A stretch of 64,000 nt of DNA from Struthio camelus (taxonomy: Eukaryota > Chordata > Aves > Struthioniformes > Struthionidae). A model generated the notes under the pieces. That model did no database searches. It had not been told where the DNA came from and was given only the letters and a program-made list of their open reading frames with translations. The position numbers and the translations under genes were made by a program. Positions 22,013-34,861 of this stretch are shown piece by piece. Position 1 is the first letter of the stretch. Each line of letters starts with the position of its first letter. The DNA is taken from NCBI RefSeq assembly GCF_040807025.1, contig NC_090982.1, positions 88,785,463-88,849,462 on the forward strand, read 5' to 3'.

Positions 22013-25000
22013 TTGGTTTCTCTCAAGACACCAGTGACAGATGACCGGTGTCACAACACGTTAGCTTTCCCCATCTCGTGGCTGGCGTACGAACCTCGAT
22101 GAATATCTACCTGGTGCTCTCCATACCGCATCGGGCCCCCGGCTGCACCTACTAACAATTTCACCCATACAATTCACAATAACTGTGTCAAAGATGCAAA
22201 AAAAATGGTTGCTGGTATCCCTGGCCACTCCAAACTACCCTCAAGTGAGGTACCGAGCTCCTTGCACGCTCTGCCTGCCTCAAGCTGAGCAGTGCAATTA
22301 CACTCCAAGCTAATGAGCCCAAGCAGCTAACGCACTTTCCCACTCTCATTGGTTTTTTTCTCTCCTGACTGAGGTAAATATGTGAACTATTTGCAAATTC
22401 AAACACACTTACTAGCTCTACAATAATTAGACTGAAATATTTATCCATACTACAACGCGTGTCAAAAAGGAACCAAGTCACTTCTTCAGAAGAGTCCACT
22501 ACTTTGGGGTGTCTCCAGATGGGATTTTCCATACAATATTGAGATCCTTGTTTTCAGAGATACCTAGTGCATGCCTGACTTTACAGCATTTACTCTCAAG
22601 GAGAATCAGTTTCAGACAGCACAACTCCCCTAATTTTAAGGACTTCTTACACGCCGCCCGGCTGCCTCGCACAAGACCTGCCCCCTCTGGCAGCCTCGCC
22701 TCACTGGCTCGCGCGCAGACTGGCAGCGGCCCTCGTCGGCGCTGCAGGATCAGGCCGTTATCCCCCACCTCGTGTTGGTGATGTCCATCGCTCCTCATTG
22801 TGTACCCCATTGCATTTGTCCTTACGGCACTGTAGCATCATTTTATTTCTCCCCCCTGTCCTCCAGCATGCTTGTGGCTCCTCCCAGCTCAGAGCTGTCC
22901 ACCAGTCTAATGAGCATACTCGCTATGCCGTCATGCCGGTTGCTAATGGAAATATTGAATAGTACCTGACAAGGACAGACCCCTGCAGGCCCTTCCAATG
23001 CCTCCCTCCGTTTCGAAGCGAACCACTCGTAACTACTTTAGCTTCCTGCCAATATCTTTTCCTCCCCGTTGAGTAGCAGAACAACACTTTCTTGGCCATC
23101 TTCTCACCATTAACAACTTAGAGAAAGTTTTATTGGTACTTTTTAACTCCCTTGCTGGTTGTCTTTCATTTGTGCCTTGGGCTTTCTGATACTGTTCTTA
23201 CATTTTTTTGTACTGTTCTCTTACACTATGTTACTAGTGACCACCTTCTGCATACTCGTTTGTGCTTGAGTTTTTGAAGACTTTGTGATCTAGCCAATCT
23301 GCTCTCTTCGTACCCTTTCTATCCTCTTTCTGTGCTCAGTTAGCTGGGCTTGTGCCCTTAATATCCTTTCCTTAAGTAACTACCAGACATGCTGGGCAAC
23401 TTCTCCTCTTGTGTTTTTCTTATGGGCTCTTGCCCTCTAGGTCTCTGACTTTGGTGAAACCCACTTTCATTATCTTCTCTGCTTCTGAAGAATGTGAATT
23501 CTTTGTTTTCCTGGTTACTTGCACTCACCTTGCTTTCCATCATTATATTTTCAACTGATTCCTTCCTGTAGTGGTTAAAATCAAACCTAGAGCACATCCA
23601 CTTGCCACAGTTTTGGGAAAATCCCAGGATTCTCCATACACACATACATATCTTTTCCCATACAGATTATACGTGGGTAGCAATGAAGAACATTACCATG
23701 TTATATACTTTTGAACACGTAGAGCAGATCTTCCAGCTGAGTCCATGCCCTGCAGGTCCTGCCTGAGGTGCTGCATAGCCTGTACCACCAGCAGATGCCT
23801 TTCTGGAGAATGTCCCCACTATCGCAGTGGCGATATGGCCACTGGTTCCTGTGGGGTGGCCACTGGGGACTCAGCCACCTCTTCCTGCTCTTTGGTACCA
23901 CTCCAAGACTGTCATAACCCAAATAGGTGCCCTTTCTCCACTGTGACCCGCTTGCTGGGACACAGAGCAAGGATCACTGGTCCTCTCAAGGATTTGTGTG
24001 TCCCCACTGAAAATCTTTGCAGGCCACAGGGCAACACTGCTGCTGTTTTGACCCGCTGCCGTGCTCACAGAGCCACTGCCATGAAACGGGAACAGCACCC
24101 AAGCTCCCGTATCACACTGAAGGGATCAGAATCTGGCTATGAGTCCCTTTCTAATAGGAACTTACCACATTGTCATTGCTTTCCACCAGCTTACTAGGCT
24201 GGGAGAGCAGGGACCAGCATTTATATGCCTCAACCCATGCTTCATCGTAAACCGTTTACACCAATCCATCACTCTGCTGGACAGTGTCAGATAGTGCTGT
24301 ATGAAGCACACAATGTCCAGCGTGCCTAATTCTACCACTTGCTTAGGTATCTTCTCAACTAGTATACCAGGTCAAGGATTTTATTTATTCCTGGAAAATG
24401 TCAAAAAATCATTTTTATTTTGCTTTGGAAGAGCATTATTCTCCCGTTCTTCCAATTAATCTTCAGTTTATCTGCAGCAAGGGCACCAAGTACAACAGAA
24501 GACACAACACATACTTCTAGGTCGTTGTCCACTGGAAACCAGTATAACATTTAATTGTGCCCTGTTCTCAGGATTTTTCCAGTCCATTTTTTATGCATTT
24601 TTGGTAGTCATTTAAAAATCACGACCCTCTTACTGTTAAACAGAAACACCTTCACACGGAGGGAGTTCCCCCTTCAAAAGGCCCTTGGGGCAAGCTGTGT
24701 TGTGCTGATAGCTGAATCACTCTCTGAGGGGTCTTGTCTCCAACAGTCGTTTTTGCCGTCCAGGTCCTGGTTTTTTTCAGACAGATATCACTCTGAAATT
24801 GGCATCATTACAGAGCCCTAGAAATGCTGCTGAATCTCACCATGGTTTGCAAACTGCTTATTCACAGCTAAAAGCTGATCGCAATAGCTGTTACTAGATA
24901 AAAGGAGAACAGACTTGCGGGAGTTAGAAACTGAAACGCAGAACTCCCAACAGCCAAGAGATCGCCAAAACCGTCAGTCTGGCCTGATGTACGTGTATCC

Positions 25001-25945
25001 TCTGTCTTTCTGCTTTTCCTTCCCTCTCTCAAAAAAACCGTCAGCATAAGGAGCTGCACAGGCCTTGCTTCCTCACCCGTGTGTCACTTGGCATCAGGAC
25101 ACCTTCCTGCAAGACATGGGCTTGAACTGCGTTGTGAAGGAAGTGGGCAAAACTCAGGTGTGTCCAATCCTATGTGAGTGCTCTTACGTACCGTGCTATT
25201 AATAAGGAAAGCTCTTCCTCCAACCGCCTTTAAAAGAGCAGTGGCAGCAACTGTGAGACATTTTGTCAAGAGCTACTAAGCCCTGAGATGTGCTCTGGGA
25301 ACTCCTAAGAGATGGTGCCTCCTGGGGCAGATAAGTAGGAGGATGCAAATCAGAGGAGCGCAGCCATGAGGCAGGCCCGGAGCCGCTCCACCATGTCAAG
25401 ACTCGGGTGTTTCTGAGTGCAGCGCTTACGGGATGCTGCAAGCGCTGGCGATCACGGGCATCAGGAGCCTTTGGCAGCACGCAGCAGCTGATTAGACGGC
25501 TTAAGGGTCTACATTTTGGACTTCAAGGCTTGTGTTCTATGTATTAGTGTGTGAGCTTTTCTGTGGATTTGGCCTTAAGCAAAAGGTTTTACTGGAAAAC
25601 TTAATCAGAAGAGTTGCCAAAGGTCTTGTTTATTGCTCCCTATATTTCATTATGTACTGCAATATGCTTAGTATGATGGATCAGATTCTGCACCATTGTG
25701 AAATATTTTGAGTTACAAAGCATGTAAATCAGTGCAGAACTTGGCTCAGGGTTTTTGTTCATTAAAGTGAATTACATTACCAAGAACATTTTATAATCTA
25801 CTTCCATTACCTACCATATACTAGTAAAAGGTATAGATTGCTCTGCTTTAGCATGTAAGTTTTATCTTTTGTTCCAATTTATATTATATCATAGCAATCC
25901 CTGGCATTGAGGAAGCCACCTCTGTGTCCCACACCATCTCATCGG
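22013..25945. other. Intergenic DNA between ST8SIA3 and the CR1 at 26 kb
   Basis: Apart from the tentative old CR1 at 22.8-23.1 kb, no gene or RNA is recognised. The frame at 23745-24197 (plus, 150 codons, Cys-rich) resembles no family I know and lacks promoter or splice context. Confidence 0.45.
22790..23060 (-). mobile_element. Very diverged CR1 fragment, antisense (tentative)
   Basis: Scattered blocks read like the complement of an internal CR1 ORF2 region: CATTTGTCCTTA, GGCTCCTCCCAGCT, GGAAATATTGAATAGTACCTG and GACCCCTGCAGGCCC, in the order found in antisense CR1 copies. Many substitutions and indels separate them. It may belong to the same insertion as the fragment at 21948-22012. Confidence 0.4.
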
Positions 25946-25947
25946 CC

Positions 25948-26589
25948 ATATCTTGCCCTTGTGGCCAAGAAGGCCAATGGGATCCTGGGCTGCATTAGGC
26001 AGAGTGTTGCCAGCAGGTCGAGGGAGGTGATCCTGCCCCTCTACTCAGCCCTGGGGAGGCCTCCCCTGGAGTACTGTGTCCACTTCTGGGCTCCCCAGGA
26101 CAAGAGAGACATGGCGCTACTGGAGAGGGTCCAGCAGAGGGCTACCAAGATGATTAGAGGGCTGGAGCACCTCTGCTGTGAAGAAAGACTGCAAGAGCTG
26201 GGCCTGTTCAGCCTGGAGAAGAGAAGATTGAGAGGGGATCTCATCAACGTGTACAAGTATCTGAAGGGGGAGTGTCAAGAGGATGAGGCCAGCCTCTTCT
26301 CCGTGGTGCCCAGCAACAGGACAAGAGGCAATGGGCACAAACTGAACCACAGGAAGTTCCATCTGAACCTGAGAAAAAACTTCTTCACTGTGAGGGTGAC
26401 AGAGCATTGGCACAGGTTACCCAGAGAGGTAGTGGAGTCTCCTTCGCTGGAGATATTCAAAACCCGTCTGGATGTGATCCTGGGCAATTTGCTCTAGAGG
26501 ACCCTGCTTGAGCAGGGAGGTTGGACTAGATGATCTCCAGAGGTCCCATCCAACCTCCAACCTAAACGATTCTGTGATTCTGTGATTCA
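25948..26589 (+). mobile_element. CR1 LINE, 5'-truncated, well preserved, with intact ORF2 tail
   Basis: A 5'-truncated copy keeps the last part of ORF2 and the whole 3' end. The frame is open from about 25945 to the TAG at 26495-26497 and reads [70 protein letters not shown] and VILGNLL, the conserved C-terminal region of the CR1 replicase. The 3' end has the GGTTGGACTAGATGATCTCC block and the tail GATTCTGTGATTCTGTGATTC. It lacks the endonuclease and RT, so it cannot move by itself. The unbroken frame suggests a young insertion. Confidence 0.95.
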
Positions 26590-29500
26590 TCGATCTTGCA
26601 GTGAGGCAGGTGGCAGAGGGAGCTGACTCCGGTGGTCTGCTCTCAGATCCCCCACCTCTGGCCATGACCCCAGGCAGCAACATCAGCCTTTGGGTCTTTA
26701 TTTCGTTATTTCTGTGGCATTGCTGCAGTGGTGGCAGCTTCCTACCGTCAAGGTCTTGGTCAGAGATACGTCCATCCAAGAAGAGCCTAGCAACCCATCA
26801 TGTCAACCTGCACCATCACAGAGGGTAGCCGATATTCACAGGCAATGGAGAAAGGCTAAGGAGCTTTATGGAGCACAGCTCATGCATCACAGCAGACAGT
26901 AGAGCTGGCCAGTCAGAGGGGACAGGAGAATGGCCTGAAACTTGGGGGTTAATAGCCACTACTTTTCTGTTTTCTCCTGCCTCAGTGGATATTTTCAGTA
27001 GACTCATGAATATCTGATTCCAGTCTGAGCTACAAATCTCTTGGCCTCCTTGTAGGGTAAATCTGGAGCTCTAAGAGCTGCCATTTTGCTGTGTCAGAAC
27101 TGATCGATCGCTTCTACTCTATTTCTGCCTTGTGGCCAGTTTCCAGTCCAAGAGAGGACTTGCTGCTTGCCTCAACACTACCTGGTTCCCTTGTCGGCTT
27201 CTTGTGAGGAACTTTGCCATGGATTTTTTTAAGTTCACATAAATTCCCAGACATGCAGTTTTGCAGGATGGAAGGGGCTGTAGCAAATATTCAGTCGGAA
27301 GTGCACTACTCAAGAATTTCACTCAGGGATTCCTGTATCATGAGCATGTTTGCGCTGAAATGCAATGAGTATTTTAAACTGACGAATGTAAAGACTTCTG
27401 CTGCTGCAGAATCCACTATCTCATTTTTTAAGTTGTCATAGTGGTTATTTTCCCACTATTAAAAAAGTGTTTTACATCTCTAGTCTTTTATTACAGGCAG
27501 CTTCCGGATATTGGATCCTTTTATGCCTTTGTGAAATTACAAGGATAACTAGTAACAGGAATATCCTCCCTGTATCTACAAATTATTATCATCTATTTCA
27601 ATATCTGTGAAAAAAGCATAGGCGCACACTTGACTCCTTCCCATAAACGTTCAAGACTTAACACAACCCGTGCCAAGGCCAGGCTCCTCGAGGGCAATCC
27701 CAGCGAGGTCGGAGCTGTGTGGGTTTGAGTACTGCCAGGATCTGCAGCCGTGGATTCAAAGCACCAGACACCTCCGGCTGAAGGAGACCTTCGGACCGTG
27801 ACCTCTCCTCGCACCGGGCGCACGCCAAGGTAAGTCCCAGAGCTGGTGCCCACGTTTCCTCATCTGTTACCATCTCCTGTCCTGGATTTTTCTCCCTCTC
27901 AGCACTACTGAGGCCGAAACAATTGCCATACCAATCTACTTTACCAACATTTATTGCCCAGCAGTATTCACACAGAGGACACCAAAACCAAAAACCACTT
28001 TAAAAGTGGGAATTTAGGTACTCACCAGGATATTGGGTCTCTAACAATTCTAAGTTGGTTTCCAGCAATTCTTTGTCAAATCATACAAAAGTGAGAAATC
28101 AACTGTCAGATAACCTAATTCTCTCCCAACTATGGCAGCATCAGTATTCTACAATATACTTGATACCACTTTGCTCAGTCTGATTTTAAATACCCATTTT
28201 GATATTCCAGGACAATAAATGAATCTATACCTAAAAAGAATGATTTTCAGCTTGTAAGATGTAGCAGGCTATTGCAGACATGCCTATTTCTCTGATGTTA
28301 GTGCGAAGAACATGCCATGAAACCAAAACAGAGAAAATTCTGTCTTTGCTACATAAGAATCCATCCTGGGGGTGCAGAATTGAGCCAGTTCTGTGTTCTT
28401 GATTATCTGTGTCACAGCATTATCTGTACCTTAATTTTCTTCTACAGTGAAAGGTTAATGCTTTCACATATCTTCTACCAGCTATACAAATAATTGCATC
28501 CAAAATTTTTCTTGCCACTGAAGTCATGGTCCACAAGGGGCTTAACAGATGCAGTCCTTAAGTACCCATTACTAGCTCTGATGTTTTAAATCGATGTTGC
28601 TCTGTGCATCAGTGCCAGAAAGAACTCATCCACGCATCGGGCCGCTGGGCGTGATTCGTGCATTGGCACCTGCGGAGAAGCATGCTGCAATGCTGCTTCC
28701 GACCCCATGCAGGCAGTATGTGCGATATGCCGACTTCTGCTGAGAGCAAGAGCAAACATCTAGCTCTCCGGGCTTCAGTCCACATTTGTGTCTCACCTGC
28801 CCAAGCGTCCAACCTCCGTTTCCTCTTCGGGGCCAAAAAGGACGTTTCTGGGCCTGTGGAATAGGTCCATCAATGCAGGTGAGGGTCAGCCAGTGCACGC
28901 TGCTGCAGCAAAGTCCACGGGCGGTCGCCCAAGGTCTGCTTACAGCAACCACTCGTGCTTCAAACAGATCCCCCACTTTTCACTGCTGCTTTCCCCTTTA
29001 ATGCCCCGAGTCCAAAAACTCTTCATCCTCCCTTTCCCCTTGGTCTTCAGGTAGGATTTTCACTCTTGTTTGTTTTTACAGTAGCACTTCTCAGCATCCG
29101 GTCGCTGCTGCCACAATACAGGACCCTTCTGAACTTACTGAAAAGGCACAAACAGGGAGCAGTGAGTAACTAACTGCAGAGCGAGGAGTAACATCAGGTT
29201 ACCTTTCTGCTCTCTGAATACAGCAGGTATTTAAATCCATCTCGAGACATCTGTATTTGGGCTAGCGTTTCCTCAATTGGTTCTGATGCACAAACTGCTC
29301 CTGAGAGGTTTCCATGAACTACACTCTATAAGCGCAAGCGAGTGAGGGAGTGACGTGTATTTCACACCTTTGCACACCAGGACTCCTGCCACCGATATAA
29401 TTTTAAACCCCACCCTTCCATATAAGCTAGATGGTGCAGATCTGTATATATGTACACAGCCCAAGTAGGGCTAATAATTTGGGCAATCAGTTATTCATCT

Positions 29501-29620
29501 TTGAAAAATGTTTGAGGACCCATCAGAAAGTGTAATATAAATGAAAAATCGTTATCTATCTACACTACTTACATGCTTCCCATCACTAATACCTGATCAC
29601 ACCAATTCCTTAATATATTT
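26590..29620. other. Intergenic DNA, no gene seen
   Basis: I see no recognisable exon, RNA gene or repeat between the CR1 and the MIR-like relic. Composition is mixed, with A/T-rich patches at 27.4-27.6 and 27.9-28.6 kb. Confidence 0.5.
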
Positions 29621-29624
29621 ATCC

Positions 29625-29765
29625 CCATGATACTCATGGGAGGCAGGCAAGTGCCACTATCGTCGTTTTACAGGCTGGAAATCAGGTGAAGAGCGGAAGG
29701 GGAGTAAGTTACTCCCCCAGAGGACGGGATGTGTTGGATGATCGGGGCTCTGTGTTCGGATTTGC
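29625..29765 (+). mobile_element. MIR/CORE-SINE-like relic
   Basis: ATCCCCATGATACTCATGGG, AGGCAGGCAAGTGCCACTAT and CGTTTTACAGGCTGGAAATC are followed by a GAAGAGCGG-AGTAAGTTACTCCCCCAGAGG block and CGGGGCTCTGTGTTCGGATT. This is the order of the MIR core: the 'cattttacagatgaggaaac' block, the 'aagtaacttgcccaaggtca' block and the 'gagctgggattcgaaccc' block. Divergence is high, as expected for an amniote-age SINE. Confidence 0.6.
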
Positions 29766-29769
29766 TCCC

Positions 29770-31380
29770 TGCGGGTGGGCACCATGAGCGTCCCCACCGG
29801 CCACGCCGCATGCGCAGGACCAACAGCTCCGGCTCCAATGTGCCTCCTGGAGGAGGGTCCGGCTCTCCTGGTCCCTCCACGCCGGCTGCGCCGTTTCCCA
29901 ACACTTCCCACAAACCAAACAACCTGCATCCCTCCCCAAGATAAACATTGCAGACCGGAGCTGGTTTTAATCTTTAACCATGGCCCTCGCCGGCCAAGTG
30001 TGCTATCAGTCACGCAACGGCAGGACTGCGGGGAGCCGTCCCGCGCAGGACTGCAGGGCTGCTGCAGCAGCGGGCAAGCAGCCAGGCACCCGCCGCGCCG
30101 GGTTCCCGCCACCGTCTCCTCCGTCCCCGGCACCTCCCGGGCTCCCGTGTTGACCAGGCACGGGGAGCACGGTGACCACGCGCCCCGCAATTAAAGAAGA
30201 GCTCCCACTCACTCACCCCAGCTGCCCCGCAGGATGAATCCCCTGTCGGAGCAGCACCCATAGATACCAGGCAACCGGGGATTTATTTCCCCATAATCCT
30301 ATTTCTGGGATAGAGGCGGGAGAGGAAAAACCCATTGCTTCACATTCACGCTTGTAAATTCCAGGAAGGAAAATATTGCTTTTTTCTCCCTCCTTTTCCA
30401 CTTCCCCTGGCCTGGGGAAAATCCCGGCGGTCCGAAGTCTGCCGCTCGGCGGAGCAGGGCCGCCTTCCCGGGAGGCGCTGGGCGCGGGAACGCCCCGCGC
30501 CCTGCCCCACACGCACCGCGCTCCGGCCCCGTTAGCGGAGTAGCCCTGAACCGTTGCTCTTGTTTATCAGATCACACTGATAAACCTGGATTCAAATTTT
30601 CCCCCACCTGTTTTATCCTCTAAACTGCCATCCCTCACAAAATCTCAGGGGGAGAAAAATCCCATGATGTCTGACTTGGTTTTTATGGCTAAATAGCTGA
30701 AAATCTTGTCTGGCGGAGGGAGAAAAATCACAAAAAAGGTTGGTTTTGCTTCTCATGAGCAAAACAGGCCCTGAGCAGCAGATTTGCCCAGTGCAAATAC
30801 CGGTTTTACGTCCCCTCTGGACTCGTCTCCAGCTGCCGATGTCACTGCAAAGGCGACCGTTGACTCCGCTGGAGGCTGGACCTGGCCCCTCTGCCCTTAG
30901 CAAGAAGAAGGGAATTGCGAGAGCGGTTTCAAAATACCAAAAGAAAACACTTGCAATATTTGCTTAATGAAAATTACCTGTGCCATCCTTAGGCAGTCCA
31001 TGCTAGCTATTTTAAGGGTAAGTCCCCCGGTCCTGTGCCATGTCCTGGGTTAAGGTGAGCGGGGCACGCGGTCTCTGAGCATAGGTTATGGATTCCCTGA
31101 CTTTCCCTTTGGCACAGCTTAGCGCTATATGCGCGGTTTGGATCAGACAGCCAATTTTGCAGTGCAGAAGGACCAGGGTCTTGCCTGCCTCACGCGTCCG
31201 AAACTCCCGCTGAAGCCAGTGGGTGCTGCAGGAAACCACCGAATTGGGCCCCCATGAACAAAAGAGGGCAGGAACAAAAATCCAAATACCCAGTGGAGCC
31301 ATAGCCAAAAAAAGGGATGAAGAACGAGAAAACCTAGGACTAATGCAGCCAGGCCAGGTCAGCCCCCACAGGCTGTCAAG
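29770..31380. other. Intergenic DNA with CpG-rich patch
   Basis: Moderately CpG-rich DNA at 29.77-30.53 kb creates several chance frames on both strands; none has a recognisable domain. No promoter or exon could be supported. Confidence 0.45.
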
Positions 31381-31382
31381 GT

Positions 31383-32105
31383 CACAGAATCACAGAATCA
31401 CAGAATGGCCAAGGTTGGCAGGGACCTCTGGAGATCATCTAGTCCAACCTCCCTGCTCCAGCAGGGTCCTCTAGAGCACATTGCCCAGGATCACATCCAG
31501 ACGGGTTGTGAACATCTCCAGCCAAGGAGACTCCACTACCTCTCTGGGCAACCTGTGCCAATGCTCTGTCACCCTCACAGTGAAGAAGTTTTTTCTCAGG
31601 TTCAGATGGAACTTCCTGTGGTTCAGTTTCTGCCCGTTGCCTCTTGTCCTATTGCTGGGCACCACGGAGAAGAGACTGGCCCCATCCTCTTGACACTCCC
31701 CCTTCAGATACTTGTACACATTGATCCCCTCTCAGTCTTCTCTTCTCCAGGCTGAACAGGCCCAGCTCCCTCCGCCTTTCTTCATAGCAGAGATGCTCCA
31801 GTCCTCTCATCATCTTGGTAGCCCTCCGCTGGACTCTCTCCAGTAGTGCCATGTCTCTCTTGTCCTGGGGAGCCCAGAAGTGGACACAGTACTCCAGGGG
31901 AGGCCTCCCCAGGGCTGAGCGGAGGGGCAGGATCACCTCCCTCGACCTGCTGGCAACACTCTGCCTAATGCAGCCCAGGATCCCATTGGCCTTCTTGGCC
32001 ACAAGGGCACACTGCTGGATCATGGTCAACTTGTTGTCCACCAGCACTCCCAGGTCCTTCTCGGCAGAGCTGCTTTCCAGCAGGTCAATCCCCAGCAGGT
32101 CCTGT
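31383..32105 (-). mobile_element. CR1 LINE, 5'-truncated, antisense, ORF2 tail with 5-nt deletion
   Basis: The left edge is the 3' tail in complement (CACAGAATCACAGAATCACA). The copy is very close to the one at 25948-26589 and extends further 5', to the block reading [20 protein letters not shown] in the minus frame. The ORF2 tail is in two overlapping minus frames, 32047 down to 31649 and 31719 down to 31471. Compared with the other copy, GGGGATCTCATCAACGTG has become GGGGATCAATGTG, a loss of five bases between two ATC triplets that explains the frameshift. Otherwise little decayed, so also young. Confidence 0.95.
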
Positions 32106-34235
32106 CTGCTGCCTCAGGCAGCATCCACCACTTCATGTTTTGGGGAAGAAAAGTTAAAAATCACCCTGCATCCAGCCCTCGCCCATGGGCTCTGCCCCCT
32201 CTGCAACTTCTCCCACTACCAAAGAGGAGGCAGAGACAGTGCAGAGCATCACGCGGGAGCAGCTCCGTGCCATTAAGCACTTGTCGTATCAGTTATAATT
32301 GCACTGTACATTGATATTTATATATTTATCGGTTGATTACCATGAAGATTTTGACATCAATTTGGCGGGGTGCCAGAATCAGGCGCTACCGCAGGTAATA
32401 CAATGCACTTGTGAAATGCAGTGATCAAGAGCAGGTTTGAAAAGAAAAGGTCGTAGTCGGTGCTTATGTCCTGAATTTTGAAAATATCATTTTGTCAGAA
32501 AAAAAATCAATTTCTCATTTTTCTTGTGTTAACTTAAAGAGAGCGTAATTGATCTAAATAAACGGCCCAGTCCAGCCTCTCTGAAGCCCTTGCCGGATGC
32601 CCCTTCGATTTTCCTACCTACAGTGCCAGCCTCTAAAGCCGCCCATTCACGTGATGGTTTTGACTATGCATTTTAGTTAGAAAAATGAAGCATGTTGTCA
32701 TTCTCTCGGGAGACTGTGAAATTTTGTGGAGCTCTTTGTTTAATGACTGTTGTTCAAACCAGGAATGCAGTTTGTCAACCCCTGTTCAGCCTTTGGAAGG
32801 GAAAGTAGGGTTAAGTAGTGCCACCAGCAGACGCTGAACAGAATGGGAGCCCGATTTTTTTTTTTTAAGGAAAGAAAACTGTGCAACACTTAAAGAAAGT
32901 AGCTTACAGCCTGTCCAAAAGCACTCAGCAATTCACGGCTCCAGTAACGGCAGCCGGTTCGCACGCAGAGCAGCTGCCCAGTTCAGCACGAAGCGATTCC
33001 CGTTCCCCGCTCGCAAGAATAGTGCCGACTCCTGCAGCCCTGGTGGGGCTGCTCCGTGCTCCCAGCAGAGACCCTTCGTGTGCTGGCGTAGCCACTCTTA
33101 CTGGGTGGGGGGGGTGGAGGGGACGGAGGGGATGGAGGCAGGATCTGCTGGACCAGAGAATTTCACCCCTCTGAAAGCCCAGAAGGGTTTCCTAGAGCTC
33201 AGCTGCTTCAACAGGCTACTCCTTGTACAGGCCAAGAACGAAAAGCAAAACGCAGCCCTCTGATTTAAGGTGCTCCTTGACACGAGGGCAGCACGAGGGC
33301 CGCAAGCGCGAAGGTCATCCCTGGGGCTGCCTCTGGTGCCTCAAAGTTTCTCGGTTTAGGTTTAGACTCCGCTGTCCTTCCCGCATCCCGGAGAACCATG
33401 TTCTGTGAGTAGAGCACAACTTGCCATGATCAAGGACAGCTCAGTTTCTTGGGAAAATCCCAGTGGGAGGCCCACTGAAATCAGCTCAGGGCAGAAGCAA
33501 GCAATTATACCTTCCCTTACAGTTGTAAAAAAGCATCATATTATCCCCAAATCTCAGGGCTCCTGCTGGATCCTGGAAGACACAAGTCTTAAATCCACAA
33601 GCCCAGATGCCACTGAAGGCAAAGTACCACCCACATTCACAGAATGGGGGGCTACTGAGAGAGCCAAACACAGCTGGCTTTTCTGAAAGAAAGGGGGATC
33701 AATACACAATCAAGTAAAATAGTGGAATTCATTTTTTTGTTCAACAAAAAAGTTGTATTTCATTTATGAAACGTGTTAGAAGACTTTTGTGAACCCATGG
33801 AGCTAAGATTCAAAGTCTGATTAGTCTTAATTTTTAGATAATCGCTCACGTTCTCTAAGAGCGCACCAGTAGTTTCCAGGAACGGCAGGAGGTGATGCAG
33901 TTAAGTATATAAAAAGGATGTCATGGTACCAGTTTATCCTGTTGTTATATAGTTAGTGTTTGGTTTGGTTTAGCAAACAAAATATTCCTGCTCCCTCTGA
34001 AAGCGTGGCTGAAGTCATAAATCCCATTTTTCCCAGTGCTGGGGGCAGTGAAGACTACTCCCAGCATCACCAGGTCACGTCTCCGTCTCATGCCGGAGGC
34101 TGCAAGTTTCGAATTAAGGAATCGCCGCACAAAACATGATCAGTAACCCTCCGGGGGGGAGGATGGGCCCTGAGAGGAGCAAGAAGATGGTTTCGGCCAG
34201 AGGACCTCTGCATGGTCCCACCAAGGCTGGGGGCT
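32106..34235. other. Intergenic DNA upstream of ONECUT2
   Basis: No gene or clear repeat is recognised. A CR1-free, A/T-rich stretch at 32.28-32.8 kb and a GC-rich patch at 33.0-33.2 kb give short chance frames only. Confidence 0.45.
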
Positions 34236-34252
34236 AGTGCAGGGGGCGGCGT

Positions 34253-34368
34253 GAGGAGGAGGGGGAGAGGGAGGAAAAGAGAAAGACAGAGGGAGGGAGA
34301 GAAAAAAGGAGGGAAGGGAGGGAAGGAGGAAGAGGAAAAAAAGGAAAAAGAAGAAGAGCAAGGAAGCT
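34253..34368 (+). repeat. Polypurine tract (G/A-rich) upstream of ONECUT2
   Basis: About 115 bp are almost only A and G, in units such as GGGAGGGA, GGAGGAAGAGG and AAAAAGAAGAAG, interrupted by a few C. Such mirror-like homopurine DNA can form triplex (H-) DNA. The Lys/Glu/Gly-rich open frames across it are chance. Confidence 0.85.
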
Positions 34369-34375
34369 CGCAGCC

Positions 34376-34387
34376 GGGGGGGGGGGG
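34376..34387 (+). repeat. G12 run
   Basis: Twelve consecutive G follow the polypurine tract. Length may vary between individuals or be an assembly estimate. Confidence 0.85.
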
Positions 34388-34861
34388 TGCCCAGCTCCTG
34401 GCCATCACCCCTCCCTGCCTGCCGGTGCCCGCGGGACGCTCGCCTCTCTCTTCCCAAAATCAACTGCAACTTTTGCCTTCCTTTAGGGAGGACAAAAAGA
34501 TTTCACGCATAACTTGCCCTGAACAAAGGGACCTCACGCCAGGGCTTTCCTTTTCTTCTTCCTTTTATTTTCTTTCTCTCTTCTGCTGCCGGCTGCCAAC
34601 GGAAGGAGTGGCTGGGGTGAGGGGGGAGAACTTAATTTTATACCAACGTGGTTACTGCCGACAGCCAGCCTGGAAAGCGCTGTGAGCCCCACGGGGCCGG
34701 CAGGCTGGGGATGGATGGGTCAGAAAATACAGGGATCCAGGGAGGAAATCTGAGGACAGGCGCACGGGGTGTTATCGCACACAACGTGCTTGTAAAGACA
34801 CTCAGGGTGCCCTGGAGAGGGGTCTGGTAACGAATGGCTTCTTACCTAGGAAGAACACACC

